In this document: positions 34,178-43,252 of the stretch, one piece after another
How positions within the stretch are numbered: the first letter of the stretch is position 1
Layout: the number at the start of each line of letters is the position of its first letter
From: Flavobacteriaceae bacterium
GTDB lineage: Bacteria; Bacteroidota; Bacteroidia; Flavobacteriales; Flavobacteriaceae
NCBI GenBank assembly: GCA_016780245.1
Contig: JADHME010000005.1
Location: forward strand, 1-48,519
Direction of reading: 5' to 3'
DNA length: 48,519 bases
The notes under the pieces: generated by a model
Database searches by the model: none
Told to the model about the DNA's origin: nothing
What the model saw: only the letters and a program-made list of their open reading frames with translations
Position numbers and translations under genes: made by a program

Positions 34178-35334
34178 TGGATTTTATTAGAAAACAAGTT
34201 GATATGCTAAAAAAACCCTTCGATAAGGGAGGTAAATTAGAAAAGTTATATCCTGCATTTAATGCATTTGAGACAATGCTTTTTGTACCAAATCATACCA
34301 CCTCCAAAGGATCACATATTAGAGATGGTGTTGATTTAAAAAGAACAATGATAACAGTCATAATAGCTCTTGTTCCTGCTTTGTTCTATGGTATGTACAA
34401 TACAGGTTATCAATATTATGTTCAAACTGATATTCAGTTTACTTTTATTGATGCTGTCTTGCATGGTGCCTATAAAATTTTTCCAATGATTGCTGTTTCT
34501 TACGCTGTTGGTTTAGCAATTGAATTTGCATTTGCAGTTTATAGAAATCACCCGGTTAATGAAGGGTATTTAGTTACAGGACTTCTTATACCAATGATAA
34601 TGCCTATTGACATGCCTCTTTGGATGCTTGCAATATCAGTTATTTTTGCAGTATTAATTGCCAAGGAAGCTTTTGGTGGTACAGGAATGAATATTTTAAA
34701 TCCTGCATTAACTGCAAGAGCTTTTGCATTTTTTGCTTATCCCACATTTATGTCTGGTGATAAAGTATGGGTCTCTGAGGCATCCAATGTTGATGGAATT
34801 TCTGGTGAAACTATTTTAGGGACATTAGCTGCGAATGGAGAGGTTGCATATTCATCCGCTAGTATGTTCATGGGTTCAATACCTGGATCTGTTGCTGAGA
34901 CGTCTGTTTTCTTTGTTTTGATTGGAGCCCTGCTTCTAATTATAACTGGAGTTGGTAGTTGGAGAATTATGTTAAGTGGAGTAATTGGAGCTTCTGTAGT
35001 TGGAATTTTATTTAATCTCTGGGGGGCAAATTCCTTGATGAGTTTTGAATGGTATAATCACCTATTAGTTGGAGGTTTTGCTTTTGGTATTGTTTTTATG
35101 GCTACTGACCCTGTTTCTGCAGCTCAAACCACAAAAGGAAAATGGATATATGGATTTCTAGTTGGAGTATTCTGTATACTTATTAGAGTATTTAATCCTG
35201 CCTATCCAGAAGGAGTTATGCTTGCAATTTTATTAATGAATGTTTTTGCTCCATTGATAGACCACTACGTAATAGAAACTAACGTAAGCATGAGAAGAAA
35301 AAGATGGCGAGATGTTAAATTAGAAACTGCATAA
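34177..35334 (+). CDS. nqrB: Na+-translocating NADH:quinone reductase subunit B
   Basis: NqrB is the large membrane subunit that binds covalent FMN and riboflavin and carries sodium. The 385-residue product has about ten membrane segments. Likely FMN attachment is Thr242 in SIPGSVAETS (234-243), which fits the flavinylation Thr region of NqrB though not the plain SGAT form. NPALTARAFAFFAYP (175-189) and TDPVSAAQT are conserved. It overlaps nqrA and nqrC by one base each. Confidence 0.95.
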   Translation: MDFIRKQVDMLKKPFDKGGKLEKLYPAFNAFETMLFVPNHTTSKGSHIRDGVDLKRTMITVIIALVPALFYGMYNTGYQYYVQTDIQFTFIDAVLHGAYKIFPMIAVSYAVGLAIEFAFAVYRNHPVNEGYLVTGLLIPMIMPIDMPLWMLAISVIFAVLIAKEAFGGTGMNILNPALTARAFAFFAYPTFMSGDKVWVSEASNVDGISGETILGTLAANGEVAYSSASMFMGSIPGSVAETSVFFVLIGALLLIITGVGSWRIMLSGVIGASVVGILFNLWGANSLMSFEWYNHLLVGGFAFGIVFMATDPVSAAQTTKGKWIYGFLVGVFCILIRVFNPAYPEGVMLAILLMNVFAPLIDHYVIETNVSMRRKRWRDVKLETA

Positions 35335-36050
35335 TGAATAGAGAGTCAAACAAACATACATACATTTTCGCCGTTATTATGGTAGTCTCTGTTGCTTCAG
35401 TATTATCATTTACATCTGAGTCTTTAAAGGATCTTCAGAACTCAAACATAAAAAAAGAGAAGATGCAAAATATTCTCTCATCTGTTGGAATTAATGTTAG
35501 TAGAGACGAATCAGAGTCACTATATGGTGACTACATAAGAGAAGAGTTATCTTTAAAGTCTGATGGATCAGTTGATGATCAAGTAAATGCGTTTAATATT
35601 AATCTTGCTCTTGAGGTAAAAAAAGATAAAGATATTCAAAGATTTCCCCTATATATAGCTAATGTAGAAAATCAAAAATTTTATGTAATTCCGCTTAGAG
35701 GAGCAGGCTTATGGGCAGAAATATGGGGCTACATTGCTCTGAAGGAAGATATCAACACTATAAAAGGAGTATCATTCGATCATAAGTCAGAAACTGCTGG
35801 ACTTGGTGCAGAAATAACTGAGGATTGGTTTATCGATAGTTTTAATGATGAAAAAATTAAAGACTCAGATGGAAACTTTGTAGGAGTATATCTTACAAAA
35901 ACAAATAATGACCCTGGTAACTATGACAAAATGGATAACGAAATTGATGCAATATCAGGAGCAACAATTACTGGGGATGGTGTATCTGACATGATCATTG
36001 AAAGAATAGAAAATTACTTACCATATTTTAACAGCTTAAATAATGAATAA
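35334..36050 (+). CDS. nqrC: Na+-translocating NADH:quinone reductase subunit C
   Basis: NqrC carries a second covalent FMN. The 238-residue product has one N-terminal membrane segment (about 10-27) and a periplasmic domain with RGAGLWAEIWGYIAL and the flavinylation motif SGAT (208-211; Thr211 linked to FMN by ApbE). The ETAGLGAEI segment (153-161) is also conserved. It overlaps nqrD by eight bases. Confidence 0.96.
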   Translation: MNRESNKHTYIFAVIMVVSVASVLSFTSESLKDLQNSNIKKEKMQNILSSVGINVSRDESESLYGDYIREELSLKSDGSVDDQVNAFNINLALEVKKDKDIQRFPLYIANVENQKFYVIPLRGAGLWAEIWGYIALKEDINTIKGVSFDHKSETAGLGAEITEDWFIDSFNDEKIKDSDGNFVGVYLTKTNNDPGNYDKMDNEIDAISGATITGDGVSDMIIERIENYLPYFNSLNNE

Positions 36051-36690
36051 AGAAAAAGAACCTTTGTTTTCAAAAAAGAATAGAGCATTACTTACTGATC
36101 CCCTGGATGATGATAACCCTATTACAGTTCAGGTTTTAGGTATATGTTCTGCTCTAGCTATTACTGTTAAGCTAGAGCCTGCAGTTGTTATGACACTTTC
36201 AGTAATTTTTGTGATGGCAGCTGGAAATGTCATTGTTTCTATTTTGAGAAATGTTATACCAACAAGAATAAGAATTATTGTTCAGCTTCTAGTTGTAGCA
36301 ACATTAGTTGCTCTTGTTGATCAGTTTTTAAAAGCATATGCATATGATGTGAGTAAGCAGTTAGCAATTTTCATTGGACTAATAATTACTAATTGTATAA
36401 TAATGGGAAGATTTGAGGCTTTTGCACTTGGTAACGGAGTATGGAAATCTTTTCTGGATGGAGTAGGAAATGCTGCTGGATATGGATGGATTTTAATTGT
36501 AGTTGCTTTTGTAAGAGAACTATTTGGCTCAGGAGAGCTATGGGGAGTGCCTGTTATTCCTCAATTTATTTATGACTTAGGTTATCAAGATAATGGTCTT
36601 ATGCTTCTATCGCCTATGGCATTAATTGTTGTTGGTATATATATATGGATTCAGAGGTATTATAATAGAAAACTAATAGAGAACGATTAA
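36043..36690 (+). CDS. nqrD: Na+-translocating NADH:quinone reductase subunit D
   Basis: The 215-residue product has six membrane helices. Cys35 (LGICSALAIT) and Cys118 (TNCIIMGR) correspond to two of the four cysteines which hold the intramembrane Fe-S centre between NqrD and NqrE. NqrD and NqrE are inverted-topology homologues, related to RnfE/RnfA. The next gene follows with no gap. Confidence 0.96.
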   Translation: MNKEKEPLFSKKNRALLTDPLDDDNPITVQVLGICSALAITVKLEPAVVMTLSVIFVMAAGNVIVSILRNVIPTRIRIIVQLLVVATLVALVDQFLKAYAYDVSKQLAIFIGLIITNCIIMGRFEAFALGNGVWKSFLDGVGNAAGYGWILIVVAFVRELFGSGELWGVPVIPQFIYDLGYQDNGLMLLSPMALIVVGIYIWIQRYYNRKLIEND

Positions 36691-37308
36691 ATGGAAGATT
36701 TAGTAAACTTATTCGTTAAGAGTATATTCATTGAGAATATGGTATTTGCATATTTCCTTGGTATGTGCTCTTATCTTGCAGTTTCAAAAACAGTAAAAAC
36801 AGCTGATGGATTAGGTAAAGCAGTAATATTTGTTTTGACAATCTCTGTTCCTATTAATTATTTAATAGACCAGTATTTATTAGCTCCTGGAGCCCTTACG
36901 TGGATTGGACCTCAATTCCAAGATGTAAATTTATCGTTTTTAACATTCATAATGTTTATTGCTGTTATTGCATCAATGGTTCAATTAGTTGAAATGATTG
37001 TTGAAAAAGTATCGCCTACGCTATATGGAAGTTTAGGAATATTCCTTCCACTTATAGCTGTAAATTGTGCAATACTTGGTGGCTCTCTTTTCATGCAACA
37101 AAAAGATTTTGTAAATACTTTTGAATCTGCTGTTTATGGTTTTGGTTCTGGAATTGGTTGGTATTTGGCAATTGTTGCAATAGCTGCAATTAGGGAAAAA
37201 ATAAAGTATTCTAATATTCCAGATCCATTAAGAGGTCTTGGAATAACATTTATAATTACTGGCTTAATGGCTCTTGGTTTTATGAGTTTTATGGGTATTA
37301 AAATTTAA
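36691..37308 (+). CDS. nqrE: Na+-translocating NADH:quinone reductase subunit E
   Basis: The 205-residue product has six membrane helices. Cys26 (GMCSYLAVS) and Cys126 (VNCAILGG) are the other pair of ligands for the Fe-S centre shared with Nqr[18 protein letters not shown] is the family signature. It sits directly after nqrD and four bases before nqrF. Assembly of this centre needs NqrM in other bacteria, and no nqrM lies in this operon. Confidence 0.96.
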   Translation: MEDLVNLFVKSIFIENMVFAYFLGMCSYLAVSKTVKTADGLGKAVIFVLTISVPINYLIDQYLLAPGALTWIGPQFQDVNLSFLTFIMFIAVIASMVQLVEMIVEKVSPTLYGSLGIFLPLIAVNCAILGGSLFMQQKDFVNTFESAVYGFGSGIGWYLAIVAIAAIREKIKYSNIPDPLRGLGITFIITGLMALGFMSFMGIKI

Positions 37309-37312
37309 AAAA

Positions 37313-38608
37313 ATGGATATAAATGTAATCATTGCAAGTACAGTTGGTCTTTTTATAATTACTCTTCTTTTAGTTACAATGTTACTTGTTGCAAAAGATA
37401 AACTTTTACCATCTGGTCCTGTAAAACTTGTAATAAATGGTGAAAAAGATGTTGAGGTTAGCTCGGGTGACACTTTATTAACTACTCTGGGGAATAATAA
37501 AATTTTTCTTCCATCTGCATGTGGAGGAGGAGGAACATGTGTACAATGTAAATGCCAGGTATTAGAAGGAGGGGGTGAAATACTTCCAACTGAAGAACCT
37601 CATTTTACAAGAAAAGAAATATCTGAGGGTTGGAGACTTGGATGTCAAGTTAAAGTTAAACAGGATATGAAGATTGAAGTGCCTGAGGAAGTCTTTGGTA
37701 TAAAAAAATGGCAAGCTAAGGTCAAAAGTAATTACAATGTTGCCTCGTTTATCAAAGAGTTTGTTATTGAAATTCCTGAAGAAATGGATTATAAAGCTGG
37801 AGGATATATTCAAATTGAAATCCCAGAGTGTGATATTAATTATCAGGATATAGATATTACTTCTCACCCTCAAGAACATCCAGATGATCCACAAAAGTTT
37901 AAACATGAATGGGATAACTTTAATTTATGGCCACTAAATATGAAGAATGATGAAACTGTTGAAAGAGCTTATTCCATGGCATCTTATCCAGCTGAAGGAA
38001 AGGAAATAATGTTAAACGTTAGAATTGCAACCCCACCCTGGGATGCTAAAAAAAATGATTGGATGTCTGTAAATCCTGGTATTGCTTCCTCTTATATTTT
38101 TTCAAAAAAACCGGGAGACACTGTTACAATTTCAGGGCCTTATGGTGAATTTTTTATTAATGATTCAGATGCAGAAATGCTTTATGTTGGTGGAGGTGCT
38201 GGAATGGCACCAATGAGATCTCACTTATATGAACTATTTCGAACTATCAAGACAGGTAGAAAAGTAACCTTTTGGTATGGAGGTAGATCCAAAAGAGAGC
38301 TTTTTTACGTCGATCATTTTAGAGCTTTAGAAAAGGATTTTCCAAACTTTAAATTTTATATAGCTTTATCAGAACCTCTTGAGGAGGACAATTGGAAAGT
38401 TAAAGATTCCCTTGAGGGAGATGGTGATGGTTTTGTAGGATTTATTCATCAAGTAGTAATTGATAACTATCTGTCTAATCATGATTCACCAGAAGATATC
38501 GAGGTTTATTTCTGTGGCCCTCCCTTAATGAATCAAGCGGTTGATAAAATGGCTGAAGATTTTGGTGTCCCACCTGAGAATGTTAGGTTTGATGACTTTG
38601 GTGGTTAA
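37313..38608 (+). CDS. nqrF: Na+-translocating NADH:quinone reductase subunit F
   Basis: NqrF takes electrons from NADH and passes them via FAD to a 2Fe-2S centre. The 431-residue product has one membrane helix (about 6-26), a ferredoxin domain with C70, C76, C79 ([10 protein letters not shown]) and C111, an FAD domain with RAYSMAS (218-224) and an NADH domain with [14 protein letters not shown] (291-304) and CGPPLM. The C-terminus FDDFGG is usual. Its last base starts apbE. Confidence 0.97.
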   Translation: MDINVIIASTVGLFIITLLLVTMLLVAKDKLLPSGPVKLVINGEKDVEVSSGDTLLTTLGNNKIFLPSACGGGGTCVQCKCQVLEGGGEILPTEEPHFTRKEISEGWRLGCQVKVKQDMKIEVPEEVFGIKKWQAKVKSNYNVASFIKEFVIEIPEEMDYKAGGYIQIEIPECDINYQDIDITSHPQEHPDDPQKFKHEWDNFNLWPLNMKNDETVERAYSMASYPAEGKEIMLNVRIATPPWDAKKNDWMSVNPGIASSYIFSKKPGDTVTISGPYGEFFINDSDAEMLYVGGGAGMAPMRSHLYELFRTIKTGRKVTFWYGGRSKRELFYVDHFRALEKDFPNFKFYIALSEPLEEDNWKVKDSLEGDGDGFVGFIHQVVIDNYLSNHDSPEDIEVYFCGPPLMNQAVDKMAEDFGVPPENVRFDDFGG

Positions 38609-39603
38609 TGAAATCAAAAATACTTCTTTTACTCTCACTAACTCTATTAAATAGTTGCAATACAAATACTAATTTGTATAAAAGTATTAGAGGAAATGCA
38701 CTTGGAACAACGTATAGCGTTATAGTTGAGACGAAATCTAATGAAGGTTTAATTGAAAATCAAATTGATTCTATTTTCAATCAAGTTAACCTATCAATGT
38801 CTACCTACATTGATAGCTCAATAATTACAAGAGTTAATAAATCATCAAAACCTGTTGAAGTTGACACTAATTTTATTAATGTATTTAATAAGTCAAAAGA
38901 GATTTGGTTAAACTCAAATGGTTTCTTTGACCCAACCGCTGGATCTTTTGTTAATTTTTATGGATTAGGCCCAGAAACTAGTAGCCAACAGATTAATGAT
39001 TATAAAATTGATAGTTTAAAAAATATTGTAGGGTTTGGTAAAGTGACCCTTAACAATAACAATGAAATTGTTAAATCAAATAAAGACATATTCTTAGACT
39101 TTAATGCAATTGCAAAAGGATACTCAGTTGATTTAATTAATGATTTATTTATTAAAAGTGGCTATGAAAACTTTTTAATTGAGGTTGGGGGAGAAATTAT
39201 AGCAAAAGGTATTTCCAACAAGGGAAATAGATGGAAAGTTGCAATTCAGAACCCATTAGAGATGAATAAATTCTACTCTGAAATATACCTTGACAATAAG
39301 TCTCTCGCAACTTCAGGTAATTATAGAAAGTTCAGAATCGATCCTGTAACTGGAGACAGATACACACATATTATAAATCCTATTACAGGTAAGTCAAGTT
39401 CTAACAATATTCTGAGCGCATCTGTTATATCTGACCTATGCATTACTGCTGATGGATGGGCAACTGCATTAATGTTAATGGATCCAAATCAAAGTACAGA
39501 AATTATAAATAATATAGATAATATAGAGTCACTGTTACTTGTTTCAAAAGATGGAAAAATTATTCCTGTAAAATCTAATGGATGGGATTTAATCACTAAA
39601 TGA
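38608..39603 (+). CDS. apbE: FAD:protein FMN transferase lipoprotein
   Basis: ApbE attaches FMN to the Thr residues of NqrB and NqrC outside the cytoplasmic membrane. The 331-residue product has a lipoprotein signal ending LTLLNSC (Cys17). Family markers are RGNALGTTYSV, DFNAIAKGYSVDLI, TSGNYRKF, THIINPITG and the ADGWATALMLM segment. Its start overlaps the nqrF stop, so the modifying enzyme is made with its targets. Its end overlaps the convergent methyltransferase gene by 15 bases. Confidence 0.96.
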   Translation: MKSKILLLLSLTLLNSCNTNTNLYKSIRGNALGTTYSVIVETKSNEGLIENQIDSIFNQVNLSMSTYIDSSIITRVNKSSKPVEVDTNFINVFNKSKEIWLNSNGFFDPTAGSFVNFYGLGPETSSQQINDYKIDSLKNIVGFGKVTLNNNNEIVKSNKDIFLDFNAIAKGYSVDLINDLFIKSGYENFLIEVGGEIIAKGISNKGNRWKVAIQNPLEMNKFYSEIYLDNKSLATSGNYRKFRIDPVTGDRYTHIINPITGKSSSNNILSASVISDLCITADGWATALMLMDPNQSTEIINNIDNIESLLLVSKDGKIIPVKSNGWDLITK

Positions 39604-40353
39604 TTTTCTAGCAATAGGAATTACATCATTTATCTGCAATCCATATTTTAATTTAATTTCTTCAGAAAAATTTTCAGTATAGTTCACCATCTCTACTTCA
39701 AATCCAGCTTTTTCTACTCTCTCTTTAAAGTCCAAACCATATTCTCTTACATGATCATACTGTCCAAAATATTTCTCTCTATCTTTCTTAGAAGTTATTG
39801 ATTGATCCTCAAAAGTTTCATTTCTTTTAAAGTTAATAGGTACTTGAAGTATTGCAACTCCACCAGACTTTAAAACTCTAAAAATTTCATTTAATGCTTT
39901 TATATCATCATCAATATGTTCAAGAACATGATTACATATTATTAAATCAAAAGATTTATTCTCAAAATTCATTGATTTGAGATCTCCTTTTATATCTGCT
40001 AACGGTGATTTTAAATCAAAAGTTATGTAGTTCCAGTTTTGATTTTTTTTAAATTTTTTATAAAAAATTTGTTCTGGTGCAACATGCAAAACTTTTAGTT
40101 TTGAGTCAAGAAAATTTGTTTCGTTAACAAGGTATAACCAAAGAAGCCTATGTCTTTCCAAAGATAGTGTTCCAGGGGATAATGCATTTCTTCTTATTTT
40201 TTTATAACCATATGATAAAAATTTTGAGTATCCATTTCCATCAATTGGATCATAAAATCTTTTTCCTTTGAATATAATTTTTAAAATTGGTATAAAGTAG
40301 AAGCTATATTTTATTAGTAACTCTCTTGGTAAGAATGTTAATATATATTTCAT
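39589..40353 (-). CDS. Class I SAM-dependent methyltransferase
   Basis: The 254-residue product has an N-terminal segment of about 80 residues, then a Rossmann methyltransferase core: VLHVAPE (motif I), DLKSPLADIKGDLKSM, and LIICNHVLEHIDDD with the later VLKSGGVAILQVP. The N-terminal segment reads DPIDGNGYSKFL ... LSPGTLSLERHR, where other relatives, as I recall them, have Cys pairs of a small zinc-ribbon. Here the Cys are replaced. Substrate unknown. It follows map by three bases. Confidence 0.85.
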   Translation of the reverse strand: MKYILTFLPRELLIKYSFYFIPILKIIFKGKRFYDPIDGNGYSKFLSYGYKKIRRNALSPGTLSLERHRLLWLYLVNETNFLDSKLKVLHVAPEQIFYKKFKKNQNWNYITFDLKSPLADIKGDLKSMNFENKSFDLIICNHVLEHIDDDIKALNEIFRVLKSGGVAILQVPINFKRNETFEDQSITSKKDREKYFGQYDHVREYGLDFKERVEKAGFEVEMVNYTENFSEEIKLKYGLQINDVIPIARKSFSD

Positions 40354-40356
40354 CTA

Positions 40357-41163
40357 TTAAAAAAAATTATTGAATTTATCTTCTTCGTTAGATTCAATGC
40401 CAAGAGCTTGGTAAATATATTTGAATGTTGATAATAACTCTGGCTTACTATCAATAACTGCAATATTATGTTCAAAATGTGCGCTCTGAAGTCCGTCGAG
40501 AGTCACAAAGGTCCAACCATCATCATTTATTTTAATTTTTTCAGTCCCAAGATTTATCATCGGTTCTATTGCCAATACTAAACCATTTTTGATAAGTTTT
40601 CCGGTACCTTTTTTTCCATAGTTTGGAACTTCTGGTAATTCATGAAGACTTTGACCTAATCCGTGTCCCACAAGCTCTCTTACAATTCCATAACCATAAA
40701 TTTTAATATACCTTTCTATTGCATCACCTATATCACCAATTCTATTACTCTCTTTCATTGATTCAATTCCTTTGTAAAGTGATTTTTTCGTTACATCTAA
40801 TAATTCTTGAACTTCTTTGGATACCTCACCTACAGAAAAAGTATATGCATGATCACCATAAAACCCATCTTTTAGAACTCCACAATCTATTGAAATTATA
40901 TCACCATTTTTTAAAGGTGTATCACATGGAATACCATGTACAACTTCATTATTTATACTTACACATAATGTGTTTGGAAAATTATCATATCCCTTAAACC
41001 CTGGCTTAGCTTGATTGTCAAGTATAAATTCTTCTGCAATCTTGTCAAGATATAAAGAAGTTATTCCAGGTTTAATTTTCTCTGCCATTAAACCTAAGGT
41101 CTTTGAGACTAATTGGGCACTTTCCCTAATTTTTTTAATTTCATTTAGATCTTTTAGTATCAT
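40357..41163 (-). CDS. map: Methionine aminopeptidase, type I
   Basis: Map removes the starting methionine of new proteins. The 268-residue product has all five metal ligands: Asp93, Asp104, His167, Glu200 and Glu231, in SIDCGVLKDGFYGDHAYTF, GHGLGQSLHELP, LAIEPMINLG and SAHFEHNIAV. His76 of NNEVVHGIP is also present. It overlaps the lipoprotein gene upstream by four bases and may be co-transcribed with gpmI. Confidence 0.96.
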   Translation of the reverse strand: MILKDLNEIKKIRESAQLVSKTLGLMAEKIKPGITSLYLDKIAEEFILDNQAKPGFKGYDNFPNTLCVSINNEVVHGIPCDTPLKNGDIISIDCGVLKDGFYGDHAYTFSVGEVSKEVQELLDVTKKSLYKGIESMKESNRIGDIGDAIERYIKIYGYGIVRELVGHGLGQSLHELPEVPNYGKKGTGKLIKNGLVLAIEPMINLGTEKIKINDDGWTFVTLDGLQSAHFEHNIAVIDSKPELLSTFKYIYQALGIESNEEDKFNNFF

Positions 41164-41663
41164 TCTACAAAATATACATGTTTATAGTCTTCATCATTTA
41201 TAATTTTGAGAATATCATTCTCTAGACTCTCCTTTGGAAATTCGACTATTCTATTAACCTCAATATTATCTAAATTAAAAATAATCGTTGGTGTATTGGT
41301 GATATTTTTGTTTACTTCATAACCCATTTCAGACTCTTTATTTGGATTAAGTAAAATAATTTTTAATTTATTTTCGGGAAAATTAAGCTCCTTTAGAATT
41401 TTAATTAATCTAGGTATTTCTCGCTGAGAGTCATGGCATAATGTATTCATGAATATTTCAATTTCATAATTATATAACTCAGAGAAATTATCTATATCTA
41501 TTTTTTCAACTGTATAGTTTTCAAAATTTTCATTAAACCAATATGTTTTAGGTGAGTTTTTTAAATAATCTATATCTACTACTCCTTCTTCTAAAAGATA
41601 ATTTTGATTCTGAGAGCAGCTTGTAAATAAAATAGCTATAAATAATAAATATATCTTTTTCAT
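41160..41663 (-). CDS. Thioredoxin-fold lipoprotein with a single active-site cysteine
   Basis: The 167-residue product has a lipoprotein signal (lipobox FTSC, Cys16). From about residue 60 it resembles Bacteroidota thioredoxin-family proteins: EIFMNTLCHDSQREIPR, a helix, and NTPTIIFNLDNIEVNRIVEFPKESLE with the cis-Pro region. The active site is CHDS (76-79) in place of CxxC, so only one redox Cys remains. It may act on sulfenic acids or mixed disulfides, or be structural; that is inference. Overlaps gpmI and map by four bases each. Confidence 0.75.
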   Translation of the reverse strand: MKKIYLLFIAILFTSCSQNQNYLLEEGVVDIDYLKNSPKTYWFNENFENYTVEKIDIDNFSELYNYEIEIFMNTLCHDSQREIPRLIKILKELNFPENKLKIILLNPNKESEMGYEVNKNITNTPTIIFNLDNIEVNRIVEFPKESLENDILKIINDEDYKHVYFVE

Positions 41664-43204
41664 ATTAGTAATGATTCCCCTTCCATCTCTATAGGAGTTT
41701 CTATACCAAGAATATCAAGTATAGTTGGAGCAATATCTGCTAGCACTCCATTGTTAATTTCTTTGTTTTCAAAATTAACTAGAATTATAGGTACTGGATT
41801 GATAGTATGTGAAGTGTTTGCCGAGCCATCATCATTAATCATTCTCTCACAATTGCCGTGATCAGATATAACAATTGATATATATCCTTCTTTGGTAGCT
41901 TCATTTATAATACTTCCAAGATGATTGTCTACTGCTTCGCAAGCTTTAACTGCAGCAGTAAAATTTCCTGTATGTCCTACCATATCAGGATTAGCAAAGT
42001 TCAAGCATATAAACTCAAATTTACCTTTTTTGATTTCTCGTATTACATTTTTAGTTACTTCATCAGAGCTCATCTCAGGTTTAAGATCATAGGTAGCTAC
42101 TTTTGGTGATGGACATAAAATTCTTTCCTCATTTTTGAATTTTTTCTCATTCCCACCATTAAAAAAGAATGTCACGTGTGGATATTTTTCGGTTTCAGAA
42201 ATTCTTAGTTGATTAAAATTATTTTTAGAAATTACCTCTCCAAGAGTATTCTTAAGAACCTTATTCTCAAAAATTGGTTTTGCAATTTTAAAATTTTCAT
42301 CATAATTAGTAAGTGTGTATAAATTACTCACAGATTTAGTCATTTCGTGATCTAGATAATCCTTTTCACATAAGGCGGATGTTAGCTGTCTACCTCTATC
42401 AGTCCTATAATTAAAAAATATTACCGTATCATTAGAATTTAGTTTATGAATTGGATTGCCACCTGAATCTACCTTCAAAAGTGGTGCTATAAATTCATCT
42501 GTTACTCCTCTTGAATATGAATTATTTATATCATGTGTCAAATCAGTTGACTTGGTTCCAAGAGAATTTGAAATTAGATCATACGCTTTCTTAACTCTCT
42601 CCCATCTATTATCCCTATCCATTGAATAGTATCTGCCAATTATAGTTGCAAGTTTACCTCCATTTTTTTTACTAAAAGTTTCAACAGATTTTATAAAATC
42701 AATTCCAGATTTTGGATCAACGTCTCTACCATCAGTAAATGCATGTATATAGATTTTATCTTTAATCTCGGATAACGATAAAATAATCTCTTTTAAATGG
42801 TCTATATGAGAGTGAACACCCCCGTCTGAAACTAGACCCATTAAATGGACATTTGAAGAATTTTTTTTAGTATAGTTAATTATATCATTAAATTGATTTT
42901 TATTTCTAAACTCACCTTCTTTAATACTGTTATTAATTTTAAGAAGATCTTGCAGTACAATCCTTCCCGAACCAATATTCATATGACCAACTTCACTGTT
43001 TCCCATTTGACCTTTTGGTAAACCAACTTTTTCACCGTGAGTTATTAAAAAATTATTTGGGTAATTCTCAATTAACGAATTAAAATTTGGAGTGTTTGCC
43101 TTGTCAGGTGCAGATGCATCTTTGTTATCTGCAATTCCCCATCCATCAAGAATTAATAGTAATACTTTCTTGTTCAATTTTTTGTTTAAAGATACAAATA
43201 TCAT
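41660..43204 (-). CDS. gpmI: 2,3-bisphosphoglycerate-independent phosphoglycerate mutase
   Basis: GpmI interconverts 3- and 2-phosphoglycerate in glycolysis, with two Mn2+. The 514-residue product has LILDGWG (17-23, metal Asp), GQMGNSEVGHMNIGSGR with phospho-Ser70, DGRDVDPKSG, YYSMDRD and the NCE and HT metal segments near the end. The ATG start gives a nine-residue tail before NKKVLLLILDGWG. A TTG at 43177 would give exactly the usual family N-terminus, so the true start may be there. A near-consensus -7 (TATCTTTA) lies inside that tail, which supports the later start. Confidence 0.94.
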   Translation of the reverse strand: MIFVSLNKKLNKKVLLLILDGWGIADNKDASAPDKANTPNFNSLIENYPNNFLITHGEKVGLPKGQMGNSEVGHMNIGSGRIVLQDLLKINNSIKEGEFRNKNQFNDIINYTKKNSSNVHLMGLVSDGGVHSHIDHLKEIILSLSEIKDKIYIHAFTDGRDVDPKSGIDFIKSVETFSKKNGGKLATIIGRYYSMDRDNRWERVKKAYDLISNSLGTKSTDLTHDINNSYSRGVTDEFIAPLLKVDSGGNPIHKLNSNDTVIFFNYRTDRGRQLTSALCEKDYLDHEMTKSVSNLYTLTNYDENFKIAKPIFENKVLKNTLGEVISKNNFNQLRISETEKYPHVTFFFNGGNEKKFKNEERILCPSPKVATYDLKPEMSSDEVTKNVIREIKKGKFEFICLNFANPDMVGHTGNFTAAVKACEAVDNHLGSIINEATKEGYISIVISDHGNCERMINDDGSANTSHTINPVPIILVNFENKEINNGVLADIAPTILDILGIETPIEMEGESLLI

Positions 43205-43208
43205 TAAG

Positions 43209-43216
43209 TAGATTTG
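43209..43216 (+). promoter_or_regulatory. -7 promoter element of rsgA-dtd
   Basis: TAGATTTG matches TAnnTTTG and ends 36 bases before the chosen rsgA ATG. A TTTG at 43181 lies 24 bases upstream, too far for the usual spacing. Confidence 0.4.
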
Positions 43217-43252
43217 TTAATATGATTAGGAAAAAATATATTGTTATATAAT

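Noticed and set aside
43241-43252. Upstream TTG start for rsgA
   Set aside because: The ATG four codons later gives the standard family N-terminus (MLEGKVYKSTGSWY).
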